64,000 nt of DNA, from contig CACZKM010000012.1 of NCBI GenBank assembly GCA_902781745.1, forward strand, positions 1 through 64,000, read 5' to 3'. The stretch comes from Oscillospiraceae bacterium (GTDB taxonomy: Bacteria > Bacillota > Clostridia > Oscillospirales > Oscillospiraceae). This document shows positions 34,702 through 43,832 of this stretch, in pieces (within the stretch, counting starts at the first letter, position 1; each line of letters starts with the position of its first letter). The position numbers and the translations under genes are program-made. The notes under the pieces are model-generated. The model had not been told where the DNA came from. It searched no databases and worked only from the letters and a program-made list of their open reading frames with translations.

Positions 34702-35196
34702 TTACAATGACTGCCGGAGGGTGCCGTCATAGCAGTCCAGGTAGTAGGTGCCGCCGTCGGTCTCCAGCACCCAGACGGGGGTGAGGACCGCCCGGTCGGC
34801 CTGGGCCACATAGGCGTAGCCCTCGGTGACGGCGGTGAGCTCTGTGCAGCGGACATTGAGCCGGTCCGCCCCCCGGGCAAAGTCCGCCAGAAGAGTCTCC
34901 GGACGGCGCATGGTGCGCACCTCGTAGCTCTCCCCCAGGCCGGCGGCCGGCAGAGGGGTCTCCGGGAGGATGTACTCCGGCAGCTTTTTCGCCGGGACCT
35001 CCAGCGCAGTCTCCCAGGGGATGGTCTCCTCCGCCGCGTGGATGCCGTGGTTTTCCAGGAAGAGAAGGGCCTGGTCCCGGGTGACCTGCTCATAGACCCG
35101 GGCGCTGTGGTTCTGGTAAGCCACGATGCCCAGGAGGCAGAGGTCCAGGACAATGAGCAGGAAGATCACCGTCAGCTTTACTTTGGATCGTTCCAT
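34702..35196 (-). CDS. YycI-like protein of the WalRK locus
   Basis: A 164-residue protein with a single membrane helix (about 8-26) and an outer domain ending in a W-V-L-E-T-D-G-G-T-Y-Y-L-D strand pair typical of the YycI C-terminus. In Bacillus, YycI and YycH bind WalK and adjust its activity. Sequence likeness alone is modest; size, topology and position as last gene after walR, walK and a yycH-like gene carry the call. Confidence 0.7.
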   Translation of the reverse strand: MERSKVKLTVIFLLIVLDLCLLGIVAYQNHSARVYEQVTRDQALLFLENHGIHAAEETIPWETALEVPAKKLPEYILPETPLPAAGLGESYEVRTMRRPETLLADFARGADRLNVRCTELTAVTEGYAYVAQADRAVLTPVWVLETDGGTYYLDCYDGTLRQSL

Positions 35197-35203
35197 CCCC
35201 GTC

Positions 35204-36505
35204 TCACCTCGGTTCCCGGACGGTCCAGCTAGCCAGGCTCTGCTGGCCGCCGTCGTCCTGATAGGTCACCTGGAGCTCCGCCCCCCGGCGGCCCATGGCG
35301 GAGGCCGCCGCCGCCGCCTGCCGCGCCGGCAGGAGGCGGCAGAGAAGCCCCGAGTCGCTGTAGCCGCGCATGAGGATGGTGTAGGCGGTGACCACGTTGT
35401 CCCGGAAGAGGAACCGGGCGCCCCAGCCCTCGCCCCACATCTGGACCCGGGCGCCGTTCAGGACGTAGGTAAAGATCAGCTCCGTCTGGCCGTCCTCCAG
35501 GGTCCGGACGCTCCGGCAGCACAACCGGGCGGGGCCCCGCAGGTCCCCGGTGGCCCGGTCCAGGATCTCCTGGGCCTTGAGCTGCAGGTCCTTCTGCCGG
35601 GAGGAGAGGGCTACATAGCGGTTCTCCCCGCTCTCTGAGCCGTGGAACTGGATGGCGCCGTCGTTCATCAGCCGCAGGGTGTCCGCCCCCTCCCGGATGA
35701 CGCTGCCCGTGGCGGTGGTATAGGGCGAGACCGCCTTGGCGTTGAAGTCCAGGGACTCCAGCAGGTCGTTCCACCCCTGGGCGTCCATGCTCAGGAGAGG
35801 ATCAGAGGCGGTGTACATGGTGCAGGCGGGGGCCTGGCGCAGGATCATCATATAGGGAGAGAGAATCTGGGACACAGACTGGTCCTCAAAGGCGAACCGG
35901 GCCCCGTTGGGCTCCGGGGAGAGGGCGGGCAGGTCCACCTCCTCCCGGACCTTGGCGCTGTAATAGGAGCGGTCGGTCTCGTTGTAGAAGGAGATGGTGT
36001 CCGCCTGTCCCCCCTTGACAGTCACCAGGAAGAGGCGGCCTGTGCCGGCCCCCTGGCTCTCCTGCTGGTCAAAGGTGATGTCGTAAAGGAAATCGTAAAA
36101 GACCCACTGGTCGGCGCCGGTGATGGTCTCCTGCCAGGCGTCCTCCCGGATGCCGGCGGGGGGCTCCATGGCCCGAAGGCTGCCGTCCAGGAAGTCGGAA
36201 AGGCCACCGTCGTAGAGGTCGTCCACGGTGGTCTGGTCATACTCCACGCCGCAGCGCTCCTCCCGGTCCCGGAGCATGAGCCGCACGGGAGCCTCCCCTG
36301 CCAGGGAGATGGCGGGGCCCACGGTGTAGCCCCCCTCCATGGTCTGGGCGCCGCCCAGGACAGGAAGGGTCTGCTGGATCATCCCCGTCTTCCCCGCCAG
36401 AAGGAGGGCCAGAAGGGCCAGGGCCACAATGGCAATGTTTTCCGCCCGGGCCAGGTTCCGCTTGCGCCGGCGGAGCTGCCTGGCCGCGAATCGCCCGTCC
36501 CTCAT
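35204..36505 (-). CDS. YycH-like regulator of WalK
   Basis: A 433-residue protein with a basic N-terminus (R-R-R-K-R-N near 12-17), one membrane helix (about 25-42) and a large outer domain. It sits between walK and the yycI-like gene, as yycH does in Bacillus, overlapping walK by four bases. YycH restrains WalK at the membrane. Likeness to characterised YycH is weak by eye, so the name rests mainly on position, length and topology. Confidence 0.7.
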   Translation of the reverse strand: MRDGRFAARQLRRRKRNLARAENIAIVALALLALLLAGKTGMIQQTLPVLGGAQTMEGGYTVGPAISLAGEAPVRLMLRDREERCGVEYDQTTVDDLYDGGLSDFLDGSLRAMEPPAGIREDAWQETITGADQWVFYDFLYDITFDQQESQGAGTGRLFLVTVKGGQADTISFYNETDRSYYSAKVREEVDLPALSPEPNGARFAFEDQSVSQILSPYMMILRQAPACTMYTASDPLLSMDAQGWNDLLESLDFNAKAVSPYTTATGSVIREGADTLRLMNDGAIQFHGSESGENRYVALSSRQKDLQLKAQEILDRATGDLRGPARLCCRSVRTLEDGQTELIFTYVLNGARVQMWGEGWGARFLFRDNVVTAYTILMRGYSDSGLLCRLLPARQAAAAASAMGRRGAELQVTYQDDGGQQSLASWTVREPR

Positions 36506-38280
36506 TCCAACGGCCCTCCGATCCGCAGCTCCAGCCGGACGGTGGTGCCGGGACCTTCCCGGTCCACCAGGCTGAGGCTGCCGTCATGACGGCTGACGAT
36601 CTCCCGGGCGATGGAGAGGCCCAGGCCGGTGCCGCCGGACTCCCGGGAGCGGGCCTTGTCCACCCGGTAGAACCGGTCGAAGATCCGGGACCGGTCCTGC
36701 TCGGGGATGCCGATGCCGTTGTCCCGGACCTCCACCCACACGGTCTCCGCCGTCTTGCCGGCGGTCATGCGGATGCGGCCCCCGTCGGGGGTGTACTTGA
36801 TGGCGTTGGACAGGATGTTCATGACCACCTGAAGGATCCGGTCCCGGTCGGCCTTGATCTGGGGCAGGCCCCGGTCCCCGTCCAGGGTGAGGACGTGCTG
36901 GTGGCGCTGGGCCTCCATCCGCACCGCCTGGTAGCAGTCCCGGAGCATATCCCCGAAGGCGAAGACGGAGATATTCAGCTCGCTGTGGCCGGAGTCGAAC
37001 CGGGACAGGGTCAGCAGGTCCTGGACGATGTGGGTCATGCGGTCGGTCTCGTTGAGGATGACCCCCAGGAAGTTGCTCATCATCTCCGGGGGCAGGTCGG
37101 GGTTCTCCTGGATGGTCTCCGCGTAGCTGCGGATGTTGGTCAGGGGGGTGCGCAGCTCGTGGGAGACGTTGGCCACGAACTCCTTCCGGGTGGCCTCGTT
37201 CTTCACCTGCTGGGTCACGTCGTGGACCACCACCAGGACCCCCTTCTGCTTCTCCTGGTCGAAGGGGGCCATGAGCAGCAGGAGGCTCCGGTCCCCCCGG
37301 ACCGCTTCGATCTCCAGGCAGTCCCCGTCCCGCTCCAGGTTCAGCACGGACTCCAGGAAGGCCACCTCCCCGAAGAGGTCGTGGAAGCGGATATAGCCGC
37401 CGATGGGGATGGAGATCCCCATCATCTCCTCCGCGGCGGGGTTGACCTGGATGACCTCCCCCTCCTGGTCGAAGGCCACCACGCCGTCGGTCATGTGGAG
37501 GAAGAGGGTGGCCAGCTTGGTGCGCTCGGTGTCCACCTGGATCAGGGTGTTCTGCAGCCGGTCGGACATGGCGTTGAAGGTGTCGGTGAGGACGCCGATC
37601 TCGTCCTTGGACTCCACCTGGATGTCGTGGCCGAAGTCCCCCTCCGCCACCTGCCGGGCCCCGCGGGTCAGGGCCTGGATGGGCGTGACCATGGCCCGGG
37701 AGAGAAGGAAGGACAGAAGGGCCGAGATCACCAGGCCGAAGAGCAGGGCCTCCAGAATGAGCTGGAAGAGCTGGGTGTTCAGCTCCCGGACGGTGTCCTG
37801 CTTGTCCAGGATGTAGATGATGTAGCTGTCATCCCCCCGGTCGATGGGGATGGCCAGGTCCATGTAGCTGGCGGTGGAGTCGCTCCGGCTGCCCTCCTTC
37901 TTTTCGTTAAGGGCGGTGTAGAGGTTGGGGGTGAACTCCAGGTTCTTCCCCTCCTCGTCGTTGGAGCCGGCCAGGTATGCCCCGGTGTCCCCATCCAGGA
38001 TGAAGTAGTTCCGGTGGCTGCCGTCCACCCCCAATGCGCCCATGTAGGCCTTCATGACCTGGTCCAGGGCCTCCACCCCGTTGGTCTCCCCCTCGGGCTT
38101 GGTCACCAGATCCCGGACGAATTCGGGATCGTCGGTGAAGACCTCCGCCATCTGGGCGTAGAATTCATTCAGAAAGAACCGGTTGACGGAGTTGATGAGG
38201 AAGGCGCCGGCAATGGTCATCAGACAGACCACCAGCAGCACCATGATGAGCACCAGCTTCGTGTGCAGGCTCCGCAGCAA
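36502..38280 (-). CDS. walK: Sensor histidine kinase WalK
   Basis: Master cell-wall sensor kinase of Firmicutes; 592 residues. Helix 1 (about 9-31), an outer domain to about 168, helix 2 (about 172-193), HAMP (196-250), a PAS domain (about 258-360), the phospho-acceptor His374 in S-H-E-L-R-T-P-L, and an ATPase with N-A-I-K-Y-T, D-N-G-I-G-I and G-G-T-G-L-G-L-S. Domain order is exactly that of WalK. It controls autolysins and wall turnover through WalR, 39 bases upstream. Confidence 0.94.
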   Translation of the reverse strand: MLRSLHTKLVLIMVLLVVCLMTIAGAFLINSVNRFFLNEFYAQMAEVFTDDPEFVRDLVTKPEGETNGVEALDQVMKAYMGALGVDGSHRNYFILDGDTGAYLAGSNDEEGKNLEFTPNLYTALNEKKEGSRSDSTASYMDLAIPIDRGDDSYIIYILDKQDTVRELNTQLFQLILEALLFGLVISALLSFLLSRAMVTPIQALTRGARQVAEGDFGHDIQVESKDEIGVLTDTFNAMSDRLQNTLIQVDTERTKLATLFLHMTDGVVAFDQEGEVIQVNPAAEEMMGISIPIGGYIRFHDLFGEVAFLESVLNLERDGDCLEIEAVRGDRSLLLLMAPFDQEKQKGVLVVVHDVTQQVKNEATRKEFVANVSHELRTPLTNIRSYAETIQENPDLPPEMMSNFLGVILNETDRMTHIVQDLLTLSRFDSGHSELNISVFAFGDMLRDCYQAVRMEAQRHQHVLTLDGDRGLPQIKADRDRILQVVMNILSNAIKYTPDGGRIRMTAGKTAETVWVEVRDNGIGIPEQDRSRIFDRFYRVDKARSRESGGTGLGLSIAREIVSRHDGSLSLVDREGPGTTVRLELRIGGPLE

Positions 38281-38319
38281 GACCCATTCCTCCTCTCCGC
38301 AGTTGTCTGGTTGCAGGTA

Positions 38320-39039
38320 TCATTCGTCCTCGGGGCGCTCAAAGAGATAGCCCACCCCCCGGCGGGTGATGATGTACCGCGGGGTGGCGGGGTTGTCCTC
38401 CACCTTCTCCCGCAGGCGGCGGACCGCTACGTCCACCCCCCGGACGTCCCCCACGTAGCCGGCGTAGTTCCACACCCGCTCCATGAGCTCCTGCCGGGAG
38501 AAGACCTTGCCCTGGTTGGAAGCCAGGTAGGTCAGCAGCTCGAACTCCCGCTGGGTCAGCTCCAGGTTGGCCCCGTCCTTGGTGGCCAGGCTGGCGTTCC
38601 GGTCGATGCGGATACGGCCCAGCTCCAGGATCTGGCTGGGGGCCTCCTGGGCGGGCTGGGGCATCCGCTCCGCCCGGCGGACGTTGGCCTTCACCCGGGC
38701 CATGAGCTCCCGGACGGAGAAGGGCTTGGTGATATAGTCGTCGGCCCCCAGCTCCAGGCCCATGATCTTGTCGTTCTCCGCCTCCCGGGCGGTGATGATG
38801 AGCACCGGGGTGTTGATCCCCCGGTCCCGGATGGTCCGGCAGACCTCAAAGCCGTTGAGGACCGGCAGCATCAGGTCCAGGAGCACCAGGTCCGGGGCCT
38901 TTTCCATCACCAGGTCCAGGCCGGTCTGTCCGTCGAAGGCCTCCAGGGTGTCGAAGCCCTCCTTCTGGAGGTTGAAGCGGAGGATGTCCACGATGCTCTT
39001 CTCGTCCTCCACGATGAGGACGGTATGCTTTTTCTCCAT
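38320..39039 (-). CDS. walR: Response regulator WalR
   Basis: OmpR-type regulator, 239 residues, paired with WalK. The receiver has E11-D12 and phospho-acceptor Asp55 (L-L-D-L-M-L-P), and Lys in I-T-K-P-F. The winged-helix domain shows L-T-Q-R-E-F-E-L-L-T-Y-L and G-V-D-V-A-V-R-R-L-R. A Gln/Pro/Ala linker (about 124-132) joins the two. Together with walK and the two downstream genes it forms the essential wall-control locus. It follows the nudix gene by 33 bases. Confidence 0.95.
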   Translation of the reverse strand: MEKKHTVLIVEDEKSIVDILRFNLQKEGFDTLEAFDGQTGLDLVMEKAPDLVLLDLMLPVLNGFEVCRTIRDRGINTPVLIITAREAENDKIMGLELGADDYITKPFSVRELMARVKANVRRAERMPQPAQEAPSQILELGRIRIDRNASLATKDGANLELTQREFELLTYLASNQGKVFSRQELMERVWNYAGYVGDVRGVDVAVRRLREKVEDNPATPRYIITRRGVGYLFERPEDE

Positions 39040-39072
39040 ATCTCTCTCCTATCCAGGTATGCGCGGGGCAGT

Positions 39073-39621
39073 TCAGCTATTCTTTCTCTCTTCCAGGACC
39101 ATGGACGCCTTCAGGATGGCCACCAGGGTCTTGGCGTCCTTGATCTCCCCCTTCCGGGCCATCTCCAGCAGCTCCTCGTAGGGGACCCGGACCACCTCCA
39201 GGAACTCCCCGTCGTCGGGATGGACGGGACCCTGGACCAGGTCGGTGGCAAAGAAGTAGTAGATCTTCTCCTCCATGATGCCCGGCGAGGAGAAGCTCAC
39301 CCCCATGGGCAGATAGGTCTGGGGGACCAGGCCGGTCTCCTCCCCCAGCTCCCGCAGGCCGCTGTCGCTGGGGTCCTCCCCCTTCTCCAGCTTGCCGGCG
39401 GGGAGCTCCAGGACCACCTCCTGCATGGGATAGCGGTACTGCCGGACCAGGATGACCTTGCCCTCGTTGTCCAGGGCAAAGACGCACACCCCGCCGGGGT
39501 GCTCCACCACCTCCCGGTTGGTGATCCGCCCGTCGATGAGCCTGGCCTTGTCCCGGCGGACGTTGACGATGATCCCTTCATACACGGTCTCGGTGGAGAC
39601 CATGGTTTCCTTCAGTTCCAT
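39073..39621 (-). CDS. NUDIX hydrolase, ADP-ribose pyrophosphatase type
   Basis: Splits ADP-ribose or a related nucleoside diphosphate compound; 182 residues. The nudix box G-x5-E-x7-R-E-L-x-E-E-x-G-L is complete (about residues 75-97), with the preceding Q-Y-R-Y and E-L-P-A-G typical of NudF-like enzymes. The ATG at 39621 follows a GAGG site; an upstream frame start lacks one. It is the first gene of the walRK operon. With a sirtuin pair elsewhere in the window, ADP-ribose handling is plausible, but no link is shown. Confidence 0.92.
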   Translation of the reverse strand: MELKETMVSTETVYEGIIVNVRRDKARLIDGRITNREVVEHPGGVCVFALDNEGKVILVRQYRYPMQEVVLELPAGKLEKGEDPSDSGLRELGEETGLVPQTYLPMGVSFSSPGIMEEKIYYFFATDLVQGPVHPDDGEFLEVVRVPYEELLEMARKGEIKDAKTLVAILKASMVLEERKNS

Positions 39622-39674
39622 AGCGCACCTCTGTTCCTGACGCCGGTGGGGCGTCAAAATGGTTAATTGCAATA

Positions 39675-39683
39675 ATTATAGCA
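39675..39683 (-). promoter_or_regulatory. Extended -10 promoter of the nudix-walRK operon
   Basis: On the minus strand TGCTATAAT, an extended -10 with a full TATAAT (39675-39680). No good -35 is seen at the right distance. Confidence 0.65.
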
Positions 39684-39736
39684 CGATTCCTCCCTTTTTG
39701 CTATCCTCCGGCCGTATTTTCCCCCGATTAAATCAG

Positions 39737-39770
39737 AAAAGGACCCGCGGAGTCTTTGCTCCGCAGGTCC
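39737..39770 (-). terminator. Terminator after the 39788 gene
   Basis: GGACC/GGTCC and CGGAG/CTCCG form a stem at 39741-39770, followed on the minus strand by TTTT. Confidence 0.8.
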
Positions 39771-39787
39771 CCGTGGGATTCTGCCGG

Positions 39788-40168
39788 TCAGGATGTCGTG
39801 AGATCGTAGCCGTACCGCTGAAGGGTGGAGAACATGGTCACCCCCAGCACAGCGTAGAGGATCAGCACCACCACGGTGATGATGAAGGTCAGCAGGCCCG
39901 CCCGGTTCCAGGACCGCATGGTGGCCCGGAAGGCCTGCTCGTTGGCAAACTCCCCGGACTCCCAGGCCCACTTCTCCGCCTTCACGCCGCTGACGAACAC
40001 CCAGACGATGTTCAGCAGGGGCACAAAGCACAGGAAGCACAGCCAGGCCTTGTTGGCAAAGCCGAAGACCCAGTTGAACATGAACGCGCCCCAGTTCCAG
40101 TGGAAGTCCGGCTCCTGGTATTGATTGTTGTATACCGGCTGCATATTTTCATAATAATCCATATCCAT
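39788..40168 (-). CDS. Uncharacterised Trp-rich small membrane protein
   Basis: A 126-residue protein. A Tyr/Asn/Gln-rich cytoplasmic start is followed by the block N-W-G-A-F-M-F-N-W-V-F-G (about 25-36), which is common to small bacterial membrane proteins of unknown role, then helices at about 40-60 and 95-115. It lies alone between the ribosomal operon and the nudix gene, with a terminator on both sides. No function can be proposed. Confidence 0.7.
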   Translation of the reverse strand: MDMDYYENMQPVYNNQYQEPDFHWNWGAFMFNWVFGFANKAWLCFLCFVPLLNIVWVFVSGVKAEKWAWESGEFANEQAFRATMRSWNRAGLLTFIITVVVLILYAVLGVTMFSTLQRYGYDLTTS

Positions 40169-40263
40169 CTCTCCTGTTGTTCTTATATCGCTCGTTTCCC
40201 CGGCAGCGGGACGTCTCCCCTGCCCTCCCCTTCACTGTAGCATATACCACGGCAAAAGGCAAC

Positions 40264-40297
40264 AAAAACCCGCCGCCTCCCTGAGGAGACAGCGGGT
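40264..40297 (-). terminator. Terminator of the ribosomal protein operon
   Basis: ACCCGC (40268-40273) pairs with GCGGGT (40292-40297), with CTCC/GGAG inside, and a T tract on the minus strand. It is 27 bases beyond the rplQ stop. Confidence 0.8.
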
Positions 40298-40324
40298 CTT
40301 GCGCTTTATGATACCAATTACACC

Positions 40325-40666
40325 TTACACCAGTTGGATGATGGCCATCTCAGCAGCGTCGCCCTTGCGGGGGCCCATCCGGACGACCCGGGTGTAGCCG
40401 CCGTCACGGCTGACGTACTTCTGGTTGATCTCGGTGAACAGCTTGTGGGCAACGTCCTCCTTGGTGATGAAGGACAGAGCCTGCCGGTAGGCGGCCAGGT
40501 CGTTCTTCTTGGCCAGGGTGATCATCTTCTCAGCCAGAGGCTGGACCTCCTTGGCCCGGGCCAGGGTGGTCTTGATCTGACCGTTCTCCAGCAGATAGGT
40601 CACCATGGCGCGCAGCATGGCCATGCGCTGATCGGTGGGCTTGCCGAGCTTACGGTTACGAGACAT
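40325..40666 (-). CDS. rplQ: Ribosomal protein L17
   Basis: A 113-residue large-subunit protein near the exit tunnel. The start [14 protein letters not shown] and the end [12 protein letters not shown] are diagnostic. It is the last gene of the ribosomal block, 27 bases after rpoA, and is followed by a terminator. Confidence 0.98.
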   Translation of the reverse strand: MSRNRKLGKPTDQRMAMLRAMVTYLLENGQIKTTLARAKEVQPLAEKMITLAKKNDLAAYRQALSFITKEDVAHKLFTEINQKYVSRDGGYTRVVRMGPRKGDAAEMAIIQLV

Positions 40667-40693
40667 CTTCTTCCACTCCCTTCCTTGTTAGGG

Positions 40694-41641
40694 TCAATTT
40701 TCGTCACTGGCCAGGGACAGGCCCATCATCGCCAGCTTATTCATCACTTCTTCCAGAGACTTCCGGCCCAGGTTCCGCACCTTCATCATCTCATCCTCGG
40801 TCTTGGAGATCAGGTCCTCCACCGTGTTGATGTTGGCGCGCTTGAGACAGTTGAAGCTCCGGACGGACAGATCCAGCTCCTCGATGGTCATCTCCAGGAC
40901 CTTGTCCCGGATGTCGGGAGATTTCTCCACCACTGTGGACTTGCTGCCCATGGTCTCGCTGAGATCTGTGAAGAGCATAAAGTGGTCGCACAGGATCCGG
41001 GCCCCCAGGGACACAGCGTCCCGGGCCGCGATGGTCCCGTTGGTCCACACCTCAAGGGTCAGCTTGTCGAAGTCGGTCAGGTCCTTCACGCGGGTGTTCT
41101 CCACGGTGTAGTTGACCTTCTTGACCGGGGTGTAGACCGAATCCACCGGGATCACCCCGATAACGGTCTGGGGCGTCTTGTTCCGATCGGCGGGAACATA
41201 GCCGCGGCCGTGGGCCAGGGTGAGCTCCATGTTCAGCACAGCGTCAGGACCCAGGGTGGCGATGGGGTGCTCCGGATTGAGGATCTCCACCTCACTGTCG
41301 GCCTTGATGTCGCCGGCAGTGACGACGCCCTCGCCGGAGGCCTCGATATAGACCGTCTTGGTACCCTCGCTGTAGAGCTTGGCGATGATACCCTTGACGT
41401 TCAGGACGATCTCCGTTACGTCCTCCTTGATCCCAGGGATGGAGGTGAACTCATGCTGCACACCGGCGATCTTGATGCTGGTGACGGCGGTTCCGGGCAG
41501 AGAGGACAGAAGGATCCGGCGAAGAGAGTTGCCTAACGTGGTGCCGTAACCGCGCTCCAAAGGCTCGACGACGCACTTTCCGTAGGAATTGTCTCCCGGC
41601 TTCTCGATGCATTCGATGCGCGGCTTTTCGATTTCTACCAT
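40694..41641 (-). CDS. rpoA: RNA polymerase alpha subunit
   Basis: 315 residues. The N-terminal assembly domain (to about 230) includes [15 protein letters not shown] short linker leads to the C-terminal domain (about 245-310, [10 protein letters not shown]) that contacts UP elements and activators. Its place between rpsD and rplQ is standard. A 77-base gap separates it from rpsD. Confidence 0.99.
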   Translation of the reverse strand: MVEIEKPRIECIEKPGDNSYGKCVVEPLERGYGTTLGNSLRRILLSSLPGTAVTSIKIAGVQHEFTSIPGIKEDVTEIVLNVKGIIAKLYSEGTKTVYIEASGEGVVTAGDIKADSEVEILNPEHPIATLGPDAVLNMELTLAHGRGYVPADRNKTPQTVIGVIPVDSVYTPVKKVNYTVENTRVKDLTDFDKLTLEVWTNGTIAARDAVSLGARILCDHFMLFTDLSETMGSKSTVVEKSPDIRDKVLEMTIEELDLSVRSFNCLKRANINTVEDLISKTEDEMMKVRNLGRKSLEEVMNKLAMMGLSLASDEN

Positions 41642-41718
41642 TGATTACCCTCCTTCTTACGTCGGGCGGGATGGCACCCGCCGTTTCGTCATTCCGATTT
41701 CCTGCTGAGGGTAAGGGA

Positions 41719-42321
41719 TTATTTGGAGTACAACTCGACGATGAGGTGCTCCTCAATGGGCATATCGATGTCTTCCCGGACGGGCAGCTTGGTGACGGTG
41801 CCCTTCAGAGCGTTCTTTTCCCGCTCCAGCCACTGGGGGGTGGTCACCATGGGGGCGTCCTCGCCGGTGAGTCTCTTGAACTTCACGGAGGCGCGGCTCT
41901 TCTCAGCCACCTCGATGACGTCGCCGGCCTTCACCAGGAAGGAGGGGATGTTGACCTTGCGGCCGTTGACGGTGAAGTGACCGTGGTTGACAAGCTGACG
42001 GGCCTCGCGGCGGGTCATGGCGAAGCCAAGGCGGTACACCACGTTGTCCAGGCGGCGCTCCACCAGGATGAGCAGGTTCTCGCCGGTCTTGCCGGGCATG
42101 CGGGAAGCCTTCTCGTAGTAGGAACGGAACTGCTTCTCCAGGATGCCGTAGACGAACTTGACCTTCTGCTTCTCAGCCAGCTGCAGCGCGTACTCGCTCT
42201 TCTTCTTTCTCATCTGACCGCCGGGGTTACGGTTGGTGGTCTTCTTGCTGTAACCCATAACGGTAGGAGAAATGCCCAGCGCCTTGCAGCGCTTGGCCAC
42301 GGGCTGTGTATTCTTTGCCAT
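41719..42321 (-). CDS. rpsD: Ribosomal protein S4
   Basis: 200 residues; early small-subunit assembly protein. The S4 RNA-binding domain is at about 90-150 ([11 protein letters not shown]). The four zinc cysteines found in some S4 forms are missing, so it is the zinc-free type. Here rpsD is part of the alpha block rather than standing alone as in Bacillus subtilis. Confidence 0.98.
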   Translation of the reverse strand: MAKNTQPVAKRCKALGISPTVMGYSKKTTNRNPGGQMRKKKSEYALQLAEKQKVKFVYGILEKQFRSYYEKASRMPGKTGENLLILVERRLDNVVYRLGFAMTRREARQLVNHGHFTVNGRKVNIPSFLVKAGDVIEVAEKSRASVKFKRLTGEDAPMVTTPQWLEREKNALKGTVTKLPVREDIDMPIEEHLIVELYSK

Positions 42322-42345
42322 TGTTGATTTTCTCCTTTCCTTCGA

Positions 42346-42744
42346 TCAGACGCGGCGTCTCTTGGGGGGACGGCATCCGTTGTGAGGAATGGGAGTCACG
42401 TCCTTGATCATGGTGACTTCCAGACCCACGGCCTGCAGGGCGCGGATGGCAGCCTCACGGCCGGAACCGGGACCCTTGACGTACACTTCCACGCTCTTGA
42501 GCCCACAGTTCTCGATGGCGGCCTTGGCAGCGGTCTCAGCCGCGGTCTGGGCAGCGTAAGGAGTGGACTTTCTGGAGCCGCGGAAGCCCAGGCCGCCCGC
42601 GGAGGCCCAGGACAGGGCGTTGCCGGCGGTGTCGGTGACGGTCACCATAGTGTTGTTGAAGGAAGAGCGGATATGGACGGCGCCCTTCTCAATGTTCTTG
42701 CGTTCACGGCGTCTTCTGACGACCTTCTTCTTGGGGTTAGCCAT
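42346..42744 (-). CDS. rpsK: Ribosomal protein S11
   Basis: 132 residues; platform of the small subunit at the mRNA exit. The basic start [11 protein letters not shown] and the conserved end [16 protein letters not shown] are clear. It lies 18 bases after rpsM. Confidence 0.99.
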   Translation of the reverse strand: MANPKKKVVRRRRERKNIEKGAVHIRSSFNNTMVTVTDTAGNALSWASAGGLGFRGSRKSTPYAAQTAAETAAKAAIENCGLKSVEVYVKGPGSGREAAIRALQAVGLEVTMIKDVTPIPHNGCRPPKRRRV

Positions 42745-42762
42745 AGCGATACTCTCCCTCCC

Positions 42763-43131
42763 TTACTTCTTCTTGTTAGCCACGGTGCGCTTGGGACCCT
42801 TCCGGGTACGCGCGTTGGTCTTGGACCGCTGTCCGCGAACAGGCAGACCCTTGCGGTGACGGATGCCGCGATAGCAGCCGATCTCGGTGAGCCGCTTGAT
42901 GTCCATCGCCACGTTCCGGCGCAGGTCGCCTTCCACGATGTAGTCGCGGTTGATGACCTCGCGGAGGGCGGCCTCTTCCTGTTCGGTGATATCCTTAACC
43001 CGGGTATCGGGGTTGATGCCTGCAGCCTCAAGGATCTTGGTGGCGCTGGTGCGGCCGATCCCATAGATATAGGTCAGGGCGATCTCGATTCTCTTATTCT
43101 TCGGCAGATCGATGCCGGCAATTCTTGCCAT
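42763..43131 (-). CDS. rpsM: Ribosomal protein S13
   Basis: 122 residues; head of the small subunit, contacting the large subunit and P-site tRNA. Start [10 protein letters not shown] and the Lys/Arg-rich C-terminal tail (R-K-G-P-K-R-T-V) are typical. It follows rpmJ by 20 bases. Confidence 0.99.
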   Translation of the reverse strand: MARIAGIDLPKNKRIEIALTYIYGIGRTSATKILEAAGINPDTRVKDITEQEEAALREVINRDYIVEGDLRRNVAMDIKRLTEIGCYRGIRHRKGLPVRGQRSKTNARTRKGPKRTVANKKK

Positions 43132-43151
43132 ACTTGTTCAGCGCCTCCTTC

Positions 43152-43265
43152 TTAACCTTGTCTCTGCTTATGCTTGGGGTTCTCGCAAATGACCATGACT
43201 TTGCCCTTGCGCTTGATGATCTTGCACTTTTCGCACATGGGCTTGACGGACGGTCTTACTTTCAT
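43152..43265 (-). CDS. rpmJ: Ribosomal protein L36
   Basis: A 37-residue gene, easy to miss by size. The product starts M-K-V-R-P-S-V-K-P and keeps the zinc ligands Cys11, Cys14, Cys27 and His32, so it is the zinc-binding form. An AGGAGG site precedes the ATG. It sits between infA and rpsM as in other Firmicutes. Confidence 0.98.
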   Translation of the reverse strand: MKVRPSVKPMCEKCKIIKRKGKVMVICENPKHKQRQG

Positions 43266-43319
43266 TTTAAATCTACCTCCTGTAAGCCTGTTGCTCACGC
43301 GGGGGAGCGTTTCGCTCCC

Positions 43320-43544
43320 TTACTTGGATTTGCTGCGCCAGGTGATCCGACCCCGTGTCAGATCATACGGGGAAATCTGAACCGTGACTTTGTCACCCGG
43401 CAGGATGCGGATGAAATTCATCCTGAGCTTTCCGGATATATGGGCCAGAATGATGTGGTCGTTTCCGATATCGACCCGAAATGTGGTGTTGGGCAGCGCC
43501 TCCACCACGGTCCCTTCCAGCTCGATCATGTCGCTCTTTGCCAA
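43320..43544 (-). CDS. infA: Translation initiation factor IF-1
   Basis: 74 residues forming one OB fold that binds the A site during initiation. [14 protein letters not shown] and the end G-R-I-T-W-R are diagnostic. It starts 3 bases after the stop of the KOW protein gene. Confidence 0.98.
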   Translation of the reverse strand: MAKSDMIELEGTVVEALPNTTFRVDIGNDHIILAHISGKLRMNFIRILPGDKVTVQISPYDLTRGRITWRSKSK

Positions 43545-43547
43545 GCG

Positions 43548-43832
43548 TCATACCTCCTTGGTCTCACTGAACCTATTGCGAAAGGCGGCCAGCGCCCTCC
43601 GTATCTCACTGTCCAGCACCGGCTCGCCGTCTGTCAGGCGGCCGATGACCGGGTGCGTCCAGACCCCCGCTGAAACAACGTGCTTGCGCCGTTTTTTCTT
43701 CGGAGTCTCAATTTTTCTGCGCTTGCCGTCTGCCAGCCAGACAAAGTCGCCCTCCTCCCGAAGGATCAGGAACAGGTCGCCCTTGTCGTGGCCGGCCACG
43801 GACCGCACGACGTTTCCCTTTGTCAACGTCAT
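43548..43832 (-). CDS. KOW-domain RNA-binding protein (L14e-like)
   Basis: A 94-residue protein with a KOW/L14e-like N-terminal domain (K-G-N-V-V-R-S-V-A-G-H-D-K-G-D near 5-19) and a basic middle (K-K-K-R-R-K-H near 45-51). It lies between map and infA, exactly where Bacillus subtilis has ybzG, and overlaps map by four bases. Its role is unknown; ribosome or rRNA binding is likely from family and place. Confidence 0.92.
   Translation of the reverse strand: MTLTKGNVVRSVAGHDKGDLFLILREEGDFVWLADGKRRKIETPKKKRRKHVVSAGVWTHPVIGRLTDGEPVLDSEIRRALAAFRNRFSETKEV

Noticed and set aside
36586..39666. A 1026-codon open frame on the plus strand opposite walK and walR
   Set aside because: It is the mirror of well-supported genes in GC-rich DNA, has no ribosome site, and its product is Gly/His/Val/Leu-rich without domains. 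Similar long mirrors at 84-2093 (plus), 26023-29037 (minus) and 31720-34701 (minus) were rejected for the same reason.
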